A DNA stretch of 64,000 nucleotides, taken from NCBI GenBank assembly GCA_045110315.1, contig JBGCFY010000002.1, positions 16,452 to 80,451 on the forward strand, given 5' to 3'. The position numbers and the translations under genes are program-made. The notes beneath the pieces were generated by a model. That model was not told where the DNA came from, ran no database searches, and worked only from the letters and a program-made list of their open reading frames with translations. Position 1 is the stretch's first letter. The number at the start of each line of letters is the position of its first letter. Shown here in pieces: positions 34,543 through 43,658 of the stretch. Origin of the DNA: CALFBG01 sp045110315 (GTDB lineage Bacteria; Bacteroidota; Bacteroidia; Chitinophagales; Saprospiraceae).

Positions 34543-35883
34543 ATGATGAGTAGAATATTAATTATCGGTCTCCTTTTTAGCGTATGCTTCTCGCCTGCTT
34601 TGGTCGCTCAAAAGATAGTCATTGAAGATCGGATTTTCGACCTTTTTGAAAATCCAGAAAAGATTGAATGGCTAAAGCACTTTCGAGGTAGAATGAATGA
34701 TTTCAACGATGTTGGAATTACCTTGGCTTACGATGGAACCAATTGTAAAGGCATTTTTTCTTATTTGCGAAGCAAAGAACAGTTTCGGCTAGTCGGTATT
34801 TTAAAAAATGAAGAACTGCATTTACAAGAAGTCGATCAAAATGGCGCCCTTTCTGGTTATATCAAGGCGGAACTTTCAAATCAGTCGATCAAAGGTACTT
34901 GGAGTAATTATAATTACACGGTAGGCAATACACTGGAATTGGAACAAATACCAGAAGCGGTGCAATTGCCTTCTTACTGTGGAGATAATAAATGGATTCG
35001 TAAATATCAGGGTTTTCTCAAAAAAGAGGGACTGGAATTGATTCTGCAAAAAGATAACGACCAAGAACTCAAAGGAATCGCTTTTTTTCAACGCGATCAA
35101 GAGAGTTTTTTAGTCAAAGGCAGCTTAACGGATCAGGGTTTTGTGGTCAAATTGAGTGATATTAATGAGAAACTACGGGGAAGCATCCGAGGAAAAATTG
35201 TGGATGATCAAATTGTCGATGGGAGTTACGAAAGTCCAGTCGGCTTACAGTCTCCACTGCAATTTTCTCTAAAAGAAAATATGAAAGTCGCTTGCGTAGA
35301 ATACGCAGACTATATGGCAAGTTACGATCTTACCTTTCCCAAAACTAAATATGGGAGTTTTAATAATTGGATCGAAAAAGAAACGGGGCGCTGGATTAAG
35401 GATTGCCAAGCACACGCTAAGAAAATCAAAAAACGCCATACGAGTAACCTCGCACCACTACGTGCAAGCTTGAGAGCTTACGGTTGGTGTAACGTCGATA
35501 TGATTTCGGATCGGTTGATTAGTGGACAATTGACATTTATGAATACTTGGTCACAAAAAGAAGAAGGAAAAAGCATCAATTATGATTTGTTGAAGTCTAA
35601 AGAAATCAAATTAAAAGACATTTTTAAAAAAGATTTTGACCAGAAAAAAGTAATTCAAAATCATATTAATAAATCAATTAATAAACATAAGCGGTACCGA
35701 GATTACGAATTTAGAAAATGGTTGGCCGCAGAAGATTTCCCCTATTTTACACTACGGACAGAAGGAATTAGTTTTGCCACCGATTTCAATATTCTGTACG
35801 GACAGCAACAGGTTGTAATTCCGTATTTGCAACTAAAAAAATACTTGAAACCGAATAGTCCAATTGCACATTTAATTCCTTAG
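34543..35883 (+). CDS. exported RsiV-like (DUF3298-type) protein in the Bat operon
   Basis: This 446-residue protein has a signal peptide (residues 1-22). Two similar beta-rich stretches of about 110 residues look like a tandem duplication. One begins DGTNCKGIFSYLRSKEQF and the other KEGLELILQKDNDQELKG. The C-terminal 120 residues resemble the RsiV/DUF3298 fold, with LLKSKEIKLKDIFKKDFD, a late aromatic FTLRTEGISFATDF and VIPYLQLKKYL. In other bacteria that domain is the extracytoplasmic part of an anti-sigma factor that binds lysozyme; that role is not shown here. It sits between the ATPase and the DUF58 gene, 6 bases before the latter. Confidence 0.6.
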   Translation: MMSRILIIGLLFSVCFSPALVAQKIVIEDRIFDLFENPEKIEWLKHFRGRMNDFNDVGITLAYDGTNCKGIFSYLRSKEQFRLVGILKNEELHLQEVDQNGALSGYIKAELSNQSIKGTWSNYNYTVGNTLELEQIPEAVQLPSYCGDNKWIRKYQGFLKKEGLELILQKDNDQELKGIAFFQRDQESFLVKGSLTDQGFVVKLSDINEKLRGSIRGKIVDDQIVDGSYESPVGLQSPLQFSLKENMKVACVEYADYMASYDLTFPKTKYGSFNNWIEKETGRWIKDCQAHAKKIKKRHTSNLAPLRASLRAYGWCNVDMISDRLISGQLTFMNTWSQKEEGKSINYDLLKSKEIKLKDIFKKDFDQKKVIQNHINKSINKHKRYRDYEFRKWLAAEDFPYFTLRTEGISFATDFNILYGQQQVVIPYLQLKKYLKPNSPIAHLIP

Positions 35884-35889
35884 AATAAT

Positions 35890-36759
35890 ATGGAAACTAG
35901 CGAACTACTCAAAAAAGTCAGAAAGATAGAAATCAAAACGAAAGGTTTGAGTAAACATATCTTTTCGGGAGAGTACCACAGTGCTTTTAAGGGAAGAGGA
36001 ATGTCGTTTAGTGAAGTGCGAGATTATCAATATGGTGATGATGTACGAAACATTGACTGGAACGTTACGGCAAGAATGAATACCCCACACGTCAAAGTCT
36101 TCGAAGAGGAAAGAGAGATGACGGTGATGTTGCTCATCGATATGAGTGGTTCTTCTTTCTTTGGAACGGTAGACCAAATGAAAAATGAATTATTGACTGA
36201 AATTTGTGCGGTTTTAGCCTTTTCGGCAATTAATAATAATGATAAAGTTGGTGTCTTGTTTTTTTCAGAAAAGGTTGAAAAGTTTATTCCTCCCAAAAAA
36301 GGGAAGCAACATATTTTGCGAATCATCCGAGAGCTAATTAACTTTGAACCAGAGGCTAGTGGAACGAACTTAGGTAAAGCGCTAGAATATTTTAATAATA
36401 TCATTAAGAAAAGAAGTACCTGTTTTATTTTATCAGACTTTCTAACGGAAGGCTACGAAAATGCACTAAGAATTGCCAAGCGAAGACACGATATGATTGG
36501 GGTGCATTTGTTTGACCCACGAGAAGAAGTTTTGCCAGCCGTCGGACTCATTCGTGCCGTAGATGCAGAAACAGGAAGGTACGCCTGGGTTGATTCTTCC
36601 TTGAGTAGTGTACGAGAAAATTATAAAAAAAGTTTTACAGATAATTACAATTACTTTAGATCTACTTTCGTGAAGTGTGGTGCAGATACCGTTAGTATTC
36701 GTACCGATGAACCTTACGTTAATGCGCTACTGAAATTTTTTAAACGACGGGCAAAATAA
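35890..36759 (+). CDS. DUF58 (VWA-like) protein
   Basis: This 289-residue protein has the DUF58 signature HIFSGEYHSAFKGRGMSFSEVRDYQYGDDVRNIDWN in its first 60 residues. A VWA metal-site-like DMSGSSFFG follows near residue 85. It is the usual partner of MoxR ATPases and is thought to recruit or be remodelled by them. The gene lies 6 bases after the RsiV-like gene. Confidence 0.93.
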   Translation: METSELLKKVRKIEIKTKGLSKHIFSGEYHSAFKGRGMSFSEVRDYQYGDDVRNIDWNVTARMNTPHVKVFEEEREMTVMLLIDMSGSSFFGTVDQMKNELLTEICAVLAFSAINNNDKVGVLFFSEKVEKFIPPKKGKQHILRIIRELINFEPEASGTNLGKALEYFNNIIKKRSTCFILSDFLTEGYENALRIAKRRHDMIGVHLFDPREEVLPAVGLIRAVDAETGRYAWVDSSLSSVRENYKKSFTDNYNYFRSTFVKCGADTVSIRTDEPYVNALLKFFKRRAK

Positions 36760-36805
36760 AAACTAAAGTGGTGCAGCGTAGTCGCATCCTCCCTTAAAAA
36801 TTAGA

Positions 36806-38353
36806 TTGAATTCAATGATACGACCATTACTATTCCTGCTTCTTTTTTCAGTTTTTTGTGTGCAAAGCTGGGGGCAAGCTGAACTGAGTTACCAACTCGG
36901 GAAAGATAGTATTTTTATTGGGGATCAAGTCGAGCTACAAATTCAACTGAAACTAGATCCTAAGGTGTCGCTGACAGCGCTAGATTTATCCCTGTGGGAT
37001 TCCATTCCCGTTTTGTTGGACGTCGATGCCATTATGCGCGGGGATACAAATCCAGCCCCCAGAGTGGCAGGGCAGGACTTTGAATGGGTAGATTATGGTG
37101 ACTGGGGCATTACGACTAATCAAAAGCGCATTCTTGCCGAAAAACTATCTTGGAAAAAAGGACCTAATAATACCTTGGAAAATACGGTGCGTTTCACCCT
37201 TTGGAAAGAAGGCGTTTATGCTTTACCTAAATTTGAGTTCTCTTATCAACAAGGAAATCAAGAACGGATGCTGCGTTCCCAACCTAGAGAAGCGCTAATC
37301 TTAACTGTTTTTTCTCCACTTTTTTCCATCCAACAACCAATTGACTCTTTGCAGTTAGCGGAAGTCAAACCGATCTTAGCGGAAGCTAAAACCTGGGAAG
37401 ATTATCTATTGCATATCGTTTCTGCACTTGTCTTTTTATTGGTTTTTGCCATTGGCTATTTTTACCTTCGCCGCAAAGCGAAGCAAGAAGCGTTTCCAGA
37501 TCCTCCGATTACGGTAGCTGCTCACGAATATGCTTTGCAAGAATTAAAACAACTAGCCGAAAATAAACTTTGGCAACGTGGAGAAGTAAAAGCGTACCAA
37601 TCCGAATTGACTTACATCCTTAGAAATTACTTAGAACATCGTTACGATATTCCCGCGCTTGAATCTACGACGGACGCACTACTATTTAAATTGAAAACGG
37701 AAAACTTTAGCGCAATACAAAAAGAAAACTTACGGGAGATTTTGCAAGTGGCCGATTTGGTGAAGTTCGCAAAAGCACAACCTGCCGTAGATATGAACAC
37801 CAAAGTGATGCAATCTGCGGAAAATTTTATTCGAGATACGCAGGTGGAAACAGTAATGGTTGCCATTCACAAAGACGGAAGCATTACAAAAGTACAAGAA
37901 CCTACCGCAGAGGAAGAACAAGTCAATCCGTTAGATTTACCAGAAAACCTTGCAGGCGTTTCCGAACGCGGATTAGCACACTTGATTGATTTTGCGTGCT
38001 TACTGCTGGTTTCGTATCTGATTTTCTTGAATTCAGGTTTATGGTCTCCGGAAGCATTGGTAAGTAATAGTGCATATATCTTTTGGAGTTTGATTGTGTT
38101 GAGTATCAACGTGCTTTACTTTCCTTTATTGGAAAACAGACTGGGCGGAACTTTAGGGAAACTGTTTCTCGGATTGGCCGTGCGAAATTTAGAAAATGAG
38201 TCGATTACGCTTGGGGAAGCTTGGGGCCGGATGGCATATAAAAGTAAAAACTTAGTTTCGTTATTAGGATTGCTAGGAAAAGGACAGCAAGATAGACTGC
38301 TGGCTCATGATAAAATAACAGCAACGAGAGTTGTAAAAAAAGCAAAAATTTGA
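36806..38353 (+). CDS. BatD-like/membrane protein fused to an RDD domain
   Basis: This 515-residue protein has a signal peptide (to about residue 24) and a beta-rich exported part that begins LSYQLGKDSIFIGDQVELQIQL, as in BatD-type proteins. One membrane helix lies near residue 200 (VSALVFLLVFAIGYFYL), followed by a cytoplasmic helical stretch. The last 130 residues are an RDD domain with RGLAHLIDFACLLLVSY, GGTLGKLFLGLAVRN and LLAHDKITATRVV. The first half matches the protein normally found at this position in Bat operons, whereas the RDD end is not usual there. Its stop overlaps the start of batA. Confidence 0.75.
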   Translation: MNSMIRPLLFLLLFSVFCVQSWGQAELSYQLGKDSIFIGDQVELQIQLKLDPKVSLTALDLSLWDSIPVLLDVDAIMRGDTNPAPRVAGQDFEWVDYGDWGITTNQKRILAEKLSWKKGPNNTLENTVRFTLWKEGVYALPKFEFSYQQGNQERMLRSQPREALILTVFSPLFSIQQPIDSLQLAEVKPILAEAKTWEDYLLHIVSALVFLLVFAIGYFYLRRKAKQEAFPDPPITVAAHEYALQELKQLAENKLWQRGEVKAYQSELTYILRNYLEHRYDIPALESTTDALLFKLKTENFSAIQKENLREILQVADLVKFAKAQPAVDMNTKVMQSAENFIRDTQVETVMVAIHKDGSITKVQEPTAEEEQVNPLDLPENLAGVSERGLAHLIDFACLLLVSYLIFLNSGLWSPEALVSNSAYIFWSLIVLSINVLYFPLLENRLGGTLGKLFLGLAVRNLENESITLGEAWGRMAYKSKNLVSLLGLLGKGQQDRLLAHDKITATRVVKKAKI

Positions 38354-39357
38354 GTTCGATTTTTAAAAATATTGATTTTGTTAATCCAGAATTTTTCTTC
38401 TTACTGCTACTAATTCCTTTAGTAGGAGTTTGGTATTTTTTGCGTCATCAACGTCACTTCCCGACGATTAAAATGTCTACGTTGCAAGCTTTTGTAGGAC
38501 AGGTTGCTTGGCGCGGAAAATTGCGTGTGATTTTACCTATTTTAAGAACACTTTGCTTTGCCGCGTTAGTCATCGTATTAGCTCGACCACAAAAAACATT
38601 AAAAGAAGAAATTGTCAAAGCGGAAGGAATTGACATTGCGTTGGTAATTGACTTATCAAGTAGTATGCTGGCACAAGATTTTACGCCGGATCGCTTGGAA
38701 GTGAGTAAGAAAGTTGCTTCAGAATTTGTGGATAAACGAGAGCACGATCGAGTCGGTCTAGCCGTATTTGCAGGAGAAGCATTTACGCAATGTCCTTTGA
38801 CAACGGATCATCGCGTAGTCAAAGATTTTTTAAAAGGCTTGCGTTGTGGAATTTTGGAAGATGGAACAGCCATTGGAATGGGACTTGCCACCGCCGTTAA
38901 TCGACTCAAAGAAAGTAAGTCGGATAGTAAAGTGGTTATTCTCTTGACGGATGGTGTCAATAATTCCGGATACGTCAAACCAGAAACGGCGGCAGAAATT
39001 GCGAAAGAATTTAATGTTAAAGTATATACCATTGGTGTAGGAAGTACCGGAGATGCTTTGGCGCCCGTCAGTAGAAGAAGCGACGGTCGTTACATCTTTG
39101 GGCTTGCTCCGGTAGAAATTGACGAAGTATTGCTAAAAGAAATTGCAGAATCTACTGGAGGTCGTTATTATCGTGCCACTTCCGAAAAAGCATTGGAAGA
39201 AATCTATACGGCAATTGACCGATTGGAGAAAACCGAAATTGAGGTTAGCACGGTCAAACGGTACAGTGAAGAATTTGCACCATTTTTACTTTTTGCTTTA
39301 CTTTGCTTAAGCTTAGAAATTGTATTGCGTTATACTTTATTTAGAACGATACCTTAA
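38350..39357 (+). CDS. batA: BatA: membrane VWA-domain protein
   Basis: This 335-residue protein has two N-terminal membrane helices, a VWA domain with the metal site DLSSS near residue 100, and a C-terminal helix. The start is probably the TTG at 38350, which overlaps the upstream TGA (TTGA). The next ATG, about 40 codons in, would delete the conserved first helix (FVNPEFFFLLLLIPL). The overlap suggests coupling. BatA is an inner-membrane protein linked in Bacteroides to aerotolerance and envelope stress. Confidence 0.88.
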   Translation: MSSIFKNIDFVNPEFFFLLLLIPLVGVWYFLRHQRHFPTIKMSTLQAFVGQVAWRGKLRVILPILRTLCFAALVIVLARPQKTLKEEIVKAEGIDIALVIDLSSSMLAQDFTPDRLEVSKKVASEFVDKREHDRVGLAVFAGEAFTQCPLTTDHRVVKDFLKGLRCGILEDGTAIGMGLATAVNRLKESKSDSKVVILLTDGVNNSGYVKPETAAEIAKEFNVKVYTIGVGSTGDALAPVSRRSDGRYIFGLAPVEIDEVLLKEIAESTGGRYYRATSEKALEEIYTAIDRLEKTEIEVSTVKRYSEEFAPFLLFALLCLSLEIVLRYTLFRTIP

Positions 39358-39369
39358 TTTAATTTCCTT

Positions 39370-40392
39370 ATGTTTCGATTTGAACACATAGATCATTTAT
39401 ACGCTTTGTTGGGCTTGCCCATCCTGATCTTGCTGTTTGTGTCAATGTGGTACGCTCGGAAACGGGCAATTCAGCAATTCGGTAGTTTGCCGTTGATGCA
39501 GCGCTTGATGCCTCAGTTGTCGAAGTATAAGCACGTCGTAAAATTTACTTTTTTACTACTGGCGCTCGTTGCGCTGACCGTTGCTTGGGCAAATCCACAG
39601 TGGGGAACGAAACGCGAAAAAGTGAAGCGGAAAAGCGTGGATGTTTTTATTGCGCTTGATATTTCTAAGAGTATGTTGGCGCAAGATATTCGCCCCAATC
39701 GAATGGAACGCGCGCGGAAATTTGCACAGAAACTAATTGAAGGATTGAAAGGCGAGCGCATTGGTACCATCATCTTTGCAGGAAATGCTTATTTACAAAT
39801 GCCTTTAACGACGGATTACTCGGCGGCACTTATGTTTATTAAAAGTGCAAATCCTAAAATGGCACCTTCGCAAGGAACAGCAATCGGCGAAGCAATTAAT
39901 TTGGCGGAACAATCTTTTGAAGAGGATAATAAACATCATAAAGCTTTAGTGCTAATTTCGGACGGAGAAAATCACCAGCAAGAAAGCCTAGATCGAGCAA
40001 CGGAAGCGCACGAAAATGGCTTGCTGATTTTTACAGTTGGAGTGGGGACAGCAGAAGGTGGCTACATTCCCGCAGGCATTCAAGGTCGTAACGATTATAA
40101 GCGCGATCAGCAGGGTAACTTGGTTCGAAGTTATTTGAATGAAACGATGTTGAGCGATTTGGCGCAGCAAGGTGGCGGTTCGTATTTTAACCTAGAGCAA
40201 GGAGATCAAATTATCAACGCTTTGAAAACGCAAATTGATCAAGTCGAAAAAAGAGAATTTGAGCAACGTGTCTTCGACGAATATGAAAGTTACTTTCAAT
40301 ATTTTGCGGCACTCGGCTTACTGTTTATTATGATTGAATTTTTAATTTCCTATCGTACCAGTCGGTGGATGGAAGGGAAAGATATTTTTTAA
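39370..40392 (+). CDS. batB: BatB: membrane VWA-domain protein
   Basis: This 340-residue paralogue of batA has two N-terminal helices (residues 10-30 and 57-73), the VWA metal site ALDISKSML near residue 95, and a C-terminal helix (YFAALGLLFIMIEFLI). BatA and BatB are thought to form a complex at the inner membrane that the MoxR ATPase acts on. It lies 12 bases after batA. Confidence 0.9.
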   Translation: MFRFEHIDHLYALLGLPILILLFVSMWYARKRAIQQFGSLPLMQRLMPQLSKYKHVVKFTFLLLALVALTVAWANPQWGTKREKVKRKSVDVFIALDISKSMLAQDIRPNRMERARKFAQKLIEGLKGERIGTIIFAGNAYLQMPLTTDYSAALMFIKSANPKMAPSQGTAIGEAINLAEQSFEEDNKHHKALVLISDGENHQQESLDRATEAHENGLLIFTVGVGTAEGGYIPAGIQGRNDYKRDQQGNLVRSYLNETMLSDLAQQGGGSYFNLEQGDQIINALKTQIDQVEKREFEQRVFDEYESYFQYFAALGLLFIMIEFLISYRTSRWMEGKDIF

Positions 40393-40401
40393 TAAAAAAG
40401 C

Positions 40402-41196
40402 ATGAAACAAAAGACTAAAATAATCTTGGGATTTATTCTTTGCTTGCTAGGTGCTACGGTAACTTTGGAGGCGCAGACAACACATCGGCTGCTCCGCAAA
40501 GGAAATGAACGGTACGAAGAAAAGCATTTCAATCAAGCAGAAGAAAGCTATCGTAAGGCGCTGGAAAAAAAGAAAAACTCTGTCAAAGGAAGCTATAATC
40601 TTGGTAATGCGATTTATCAGCAAGGAAGACACGAAGAGTCAATCAAGCATTACGAAGCGGCAATTCAAAGTACAAAAGATCAAGCGCTCAAAGGCAAAGC
40701 TTTTCACAATTTAGGGAATGCGTTATACAGCACGAATGAGTTTGAAAAAAGTATCGAAGCTTATAAAAATGCGCTGCGCATTAACCCGAAAGATCAAGGG
40801 ACGCGCCAAAATTTAGCAATGGCGATGCATAAGTTACGCCAACAACAACAGCAGGAACAGCAGCAGAAAGATCAGGAGCAGGAGCAAAAAGAGCAAGAGC
40901 AGCAAGACGAACAAGACCAGCAGGATCAGCAACAGCAACAACAGGAGCAAGAGCAACAAGATCAGCAACAACAGCAAGAACAAAAAGATCAGCAACAACA
41001 GCAACAGCAAAATAAAGAGCCAGAAGAAAAAGAAATTGATCAAGAGCAACCAGAAGAGCAAAAAGCAGAAGCGCGGCAATTGAACAAGGAAGAAGCAAAA
41101 AAACTACTGAAAATCATGGAAGATGAAGAAAGAAAAGTTCAAGAAAAATTGAAACGCTCGAAAACAAAACGTTCGAAATCAGATAAAGATTGGTAA
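40402..41196 (+). CDS. batC: BatC: TPR protein with Gln/Glu-rich linker
   Basis: This 264-residue protein has a signal peptide or anchor (residues 1-23) and about three tetratricopeptide repeats (residues 30-145; KGSYNLGNAIYQQGRHEES and KAFHNLGNALYSTNEFEKS). A linker of about 80 residues follows that is almost entirely Gln, Glu, Asp and Lys. The conserved tail reads LNKEEAKKLLKIMEDEERKV and ends KDW. The linker is encoded by mixed CAG/CAA/GAG/CAT-type codons (about 40840-41060), so the DNA forms an imperfect repeat. Its stop lies beyond the RBS of the next gene. Confidence 0.88.
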   Translation: MKQKTKIILGFILCLLGATVTLEAQTTHRLLRKGNERYEEKHFNQAEESYRKALEKKKNSVKGSYNLGNAIYQQGRHEESIKHYEAAIQSTKDQALKGKAFHNLGNALYSTNEFEKSIEAYKNALRINPKDQGTRQNLAMAMHKLRQQQQQEQQQKDQEQEQKEQEQQDEQDQQDQQQQQQEQEQQDQQQQQEQKDQQQQQQQNKEPEEKEIDQEQPEEQKAEARQLNKEEAKKLLKIMEDEERKVQEKLKRSKTKRSKSDKDW

Positions 41197-41213
41197 CCTT
41201 AAACTCTTATCTT

Positions 41214-41711
41214 ATGAAAACATTAAAATTGATAAGTTTTTTACTTTTATCTTGGAATTATGTAGCTGCGCAGGCACCTAGTTTCTCGGTAGCACTAAGC
41301 ACAGATTCTTTGCTATTCGGTAATTATGTGGAAGTCAAATTCACCATCGAAAACGCGTCAACCAAACATTTCGATGCACCTGATTTTATTGGCTTTGATG
41401 TGATTTCTGGTCCGAATGTATCGTCTAGCTATAGTGTGGTCAATGGAACGGTTTCGCAAGCGGCAAGTTATACTTATTACTTGCAACCTCGCAACGAAGG
41501 AAGTATTTTTATTCCCGCCGCGACGGTTGATTTGGGCGAAGAAACCTTAGAAACAGAGCCGATAGAATTAATGGTTTACCCCAACCCAGATGGGATAATT
41601 CAACAGCCCAAACAAGAACGTCGAAAGCTTAATTTTTTTGAAGACTTTAATGATCTCAAACCGAAGCCTCGAAAAAAAATAAAAAAGAAACGTAAAACGT
41701 ATCGCTTATAA
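41214..41711 (+). CDS. single-domain BatD-like exported protein
   Basis: The ATG at 41214 gives 165 residues with a signal peptide ending AAQA. It corresponds to the first domain of BatD alone (DSLLFGNYVEVKFTIENAS, GFDVISGPNVSSSYSVVNG, SIFIPAATVDLG), followed by a basic tail (KPRKKIKKKRK). The following gene begins with the same domain, so this looks like a short duplicate of it. The tail could interact with membrane or nucleic acid, but the role is unknown. Confidence 0.7.
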   Translation: MKTLKLISFLLLSWNYVAAQAPSFSVALSTDSLLFGNYVEVKFTIENASTKHFDAPDFIGFDVISGPNVSSSYSVVNGTVSQAASYTYYLQPRNEGSIFIPAATVDLGEETLETEPIELMVYPNPDGIIQQPKQERRKLNFFEDFNDLKPKPRKKIKKKRKTYRL

Positions 41712-41735
41712 TCTTCCGCTTGAAATTATAAAAAG

Positions 41736-43490
41736 ATGTTAAAGAAATTTTTTTTAGTCTCTACTTATTGTTGTTTTGCCTTGATTGCCCTCGCACAATC
41801 AACGCCCGCTTTCGAAGCTACCACGAACGCAAAGCAGGTTGTGGAAAATGGAGATTTCGAAGTTTCTTTTACTATTACAAATGCTGATGGAACTGGTTTT
41901 CAACCACCGAAATTCAACGGATTTCGGGTTGTCGGTGGTCCTAATCGTTCTTCACAAGCTACGATCATTAATGGTCAAGCCACTCGCAGATTGACGTATT
42001 ATTATACGCTCATGGCAACTAAGCCTGGAAAGTACAGGATTGGAGCTGCTTCTATTAAAATTGGTGGTAAGAAAGTCAAAACGGCGCCAATAGAAATTGA
42101 AGTGCTCAAAGCAAAAGATCTCAAGCAAGGGGAAAAAGTAGCTTCCTTTTTTGTCAAAGCGGAAGTAAATACAACGAACGCCCGCGTGGGGCAACAAATT
42201 AGCTTGGATTATAAATTGTACACAACGGTACGTGTGGAGTCAAGTAGCATTTTGTACGAGCCAGAATATAAAGGTTTTTTCACAGAAGATATTAACCGTT
42301 TTAGTGGACAATATGTCTCGGAGGTAATTGATGGTGTACAATATAATACTAAGATTCTGAAAAGAATTGCTTTGTTTCCACAACAGGCTGGGTTACTAAA
42401 AATTGAAGCGATGGCTTTGCAACTTGGTGTGGCTAGTCCGAATCAACCCGAACGTCGTGGCTTCTTTTTTACGCCACGCTTGGATCGGCATTCTGTGCAA
42501 ACCAACGACTTGGAAATTAACGTCCTCGATTTGCCCGCAAATCCTCCGGCTAGTTTTACGGGCGCCGTTGGGAAATATAGTATGCAAGCCGGTGTAGATA
42601 AAGTTTCGTTGACGACGGACGATGCCATTTCGCTGAAAATGGCGATCGTAGGAAATGGTGACCTAAAGCAAGTGCTTGCTCCTCAACTTGAACTGACAGA
42701 TAGTATGGAAGTATATGAACCTAAAGTATTAGGCGAAAACACAATAGATCAGCGTGGCGAAATTACTGGAAAAAAAGTGATTGAATATTTACTTCTACCA
42801 AGGTTTAAAGGAAATTATAAGATTCAACCGGCTTTCACTTATTTCGATACCGATAGTTCTAAATTTATCACCTTACGCTCACAAGTTTTTAATTTAAAGG
42901 TACGGCAAGGACTAAACAAAAAAAGTACGATTGATCGAACAACGACAGCGGAAGCTGCACCCAAAGATCTCCGAGGTCTAAAAACGGAGACTAGCCTGTT
43001 CCAAAAAGGCAGTGGTTTCTGGGCTTCCCCCATTTTTTATGGACTATTAGTGCTTCCTTTTATCCTACTCGCTGGTGTTTTCTTTTCGCAGCAACAAGCT
43101 TTAAAGCGGGCAGGAATGGATCAGCAAATTTTGAAAAGTGAATCTGCGAGTAAGGTGGCTCAAGCTGGTCTGGCTGCTGCCAAAACATACATGGATCAAG
43201 GAGATAGTAAATCTTTTTACGACGAAGTATCAAGGGCTTCTTTGGGTTACGTCTGTGACAAACTTAATATTCCCGTAGCAGAATTAAGTAAGGAAAATGT
43301 ACAAGAGCAGTTACAAGGCTTAGCAGTCAACGAAGAAAATATTGCTCGGTTTATGAAAATTTTGCAAACCTGCGAAATGGCACTGTTTGCAGGGAAGGAT
43401 AATGCTGCCGCCATGCAGGAAACTTATGGGACGGCCATTCAGGTAATCACTCAGATCGAAGAAGAAATTACTACTCCAAAGCCAGCGTAA
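41736..43490 (+). CDS. batD: BatD family protein
   Basis: This 584-residue protein has a signal peptide (residues 1-21), repeated beta-sandwich domains (GFRVVGGPNRSSQATIINGQ; VNTTNARVGQQISLDYKLYT), one membrane helix near residue 440 (IFYGLLVLPFILLAGVFF) and a cytoplasmic helical end. This is the classical BatD arrangement. No BatE gene follows in this window; the next gene is of the DUF4197 type after a 203-base gap with its own promoter-like box. Confidence 0.9.
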   Translation: MLKKFFLVSTYCCFALIALAQSTPAFEATTNAKQVVENGDFEVSFTITNADGTGFQPPKFNGFRVVGGPNRSSQATIINGQATRRLTYYYTLMATKPGKYRIGAASIKIGGKKVKTAPIEIEVLKAKDLKQGEKVASFFVKAEVNTTNARVGQQISLDYKLYTTVRVESSSILYEPEYKGFFTEDINRFSGQYVSEVIDGVQYNTKILKRIALFPQQAGLLKIEAMALQLGVASPNQPERRGFFFTPRLDRHSVQTNDLEINVLDLPANPPASFTGAVGKYSMQAGVDKVSLTTDDAISLKMAIVGNGDLKQVLAPQLELTDSMEVYEPKVLGENTIDQRGEITGKKVIEYLLLPRFKGNYKIQPAFTYFDTDSSKFITLRSQVFNLKVRQGLNKKSTIDRTTTAEAAPKDLRGLKTETSLFQKGSGFWASPIFYGLLVLPFILLAGVFFSQQQALKRAGMDQQILKSESASKVAQAGLAAAKTYMDQGDSKSFYDEVSRASLGYVCDKLNIPVAELSKENVQEQLQGLAVNEENIARFMKILQTCEMALFAGKDNAAAMQETYGTAIQVITQIEEEITTPKPA

Positions 43491-43557
43491 AGCATTGGTA
43501 ATTCTGTAGGAAGAAAGTTTAGTTTTTATGCATACGCTAACTTTAACAATTCCTTAA

Positions 43558-43565
43558 TAACTTTG
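43558..43565 (+). promoter_or_regulatory. possible -7 box for the DUF4197 gene
   Basis: TAACTTTG matches TAnnTTTG. The expected transcript start, about 43571-43573, falls just before the 5' strand of the stem described at 43576-43658. No TTG is at the ideal -33 distance. Confidence 0.5.
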
Positions 43566-43575
43566 GCACCATTCT

Positions 43576-43658
43576 TATCGTTAATGCTAAAGAACTGCTG
43601 TTTAATCAGCTTAATCTTAGGGAATTACTACCCTAGCGTACAGCATTACAGTACGATA
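43576..43658 (+). promoter_or_regulatory. folded 5' leader, candidate three-way junction
   Basis: TATCGT (43576-43581) pairs with ACGATA (43653-43658), and TAATGCT (43582-43588) pairs with AGCATTA (43642-43648), so 13 continuous bases on one side pair with a partner carrying one 4-base bulge. Inside lie two smaller hairpins: GCTG/CAGC (43597-43610) and TAGGG/CCCTA (43618-43635). There is no T run after it. It may be a cis-acting leader of the DUF4197 gene or a small RNA. Confidence 0.45.

Noticed and set aside
40840..41060. Possible CRISPR or tandem-repeat array
   Set aside because: The repeat is irregular and in frame, has no unique spacers and is fully explained by the BatC linker.
40781..41098. 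Leu-rich and Ala/Val-rich frames on the minus strand opposite batC
   Set aside because: They are complements of the CAG/CAA repeat and are not supported by any start or neighbour context.
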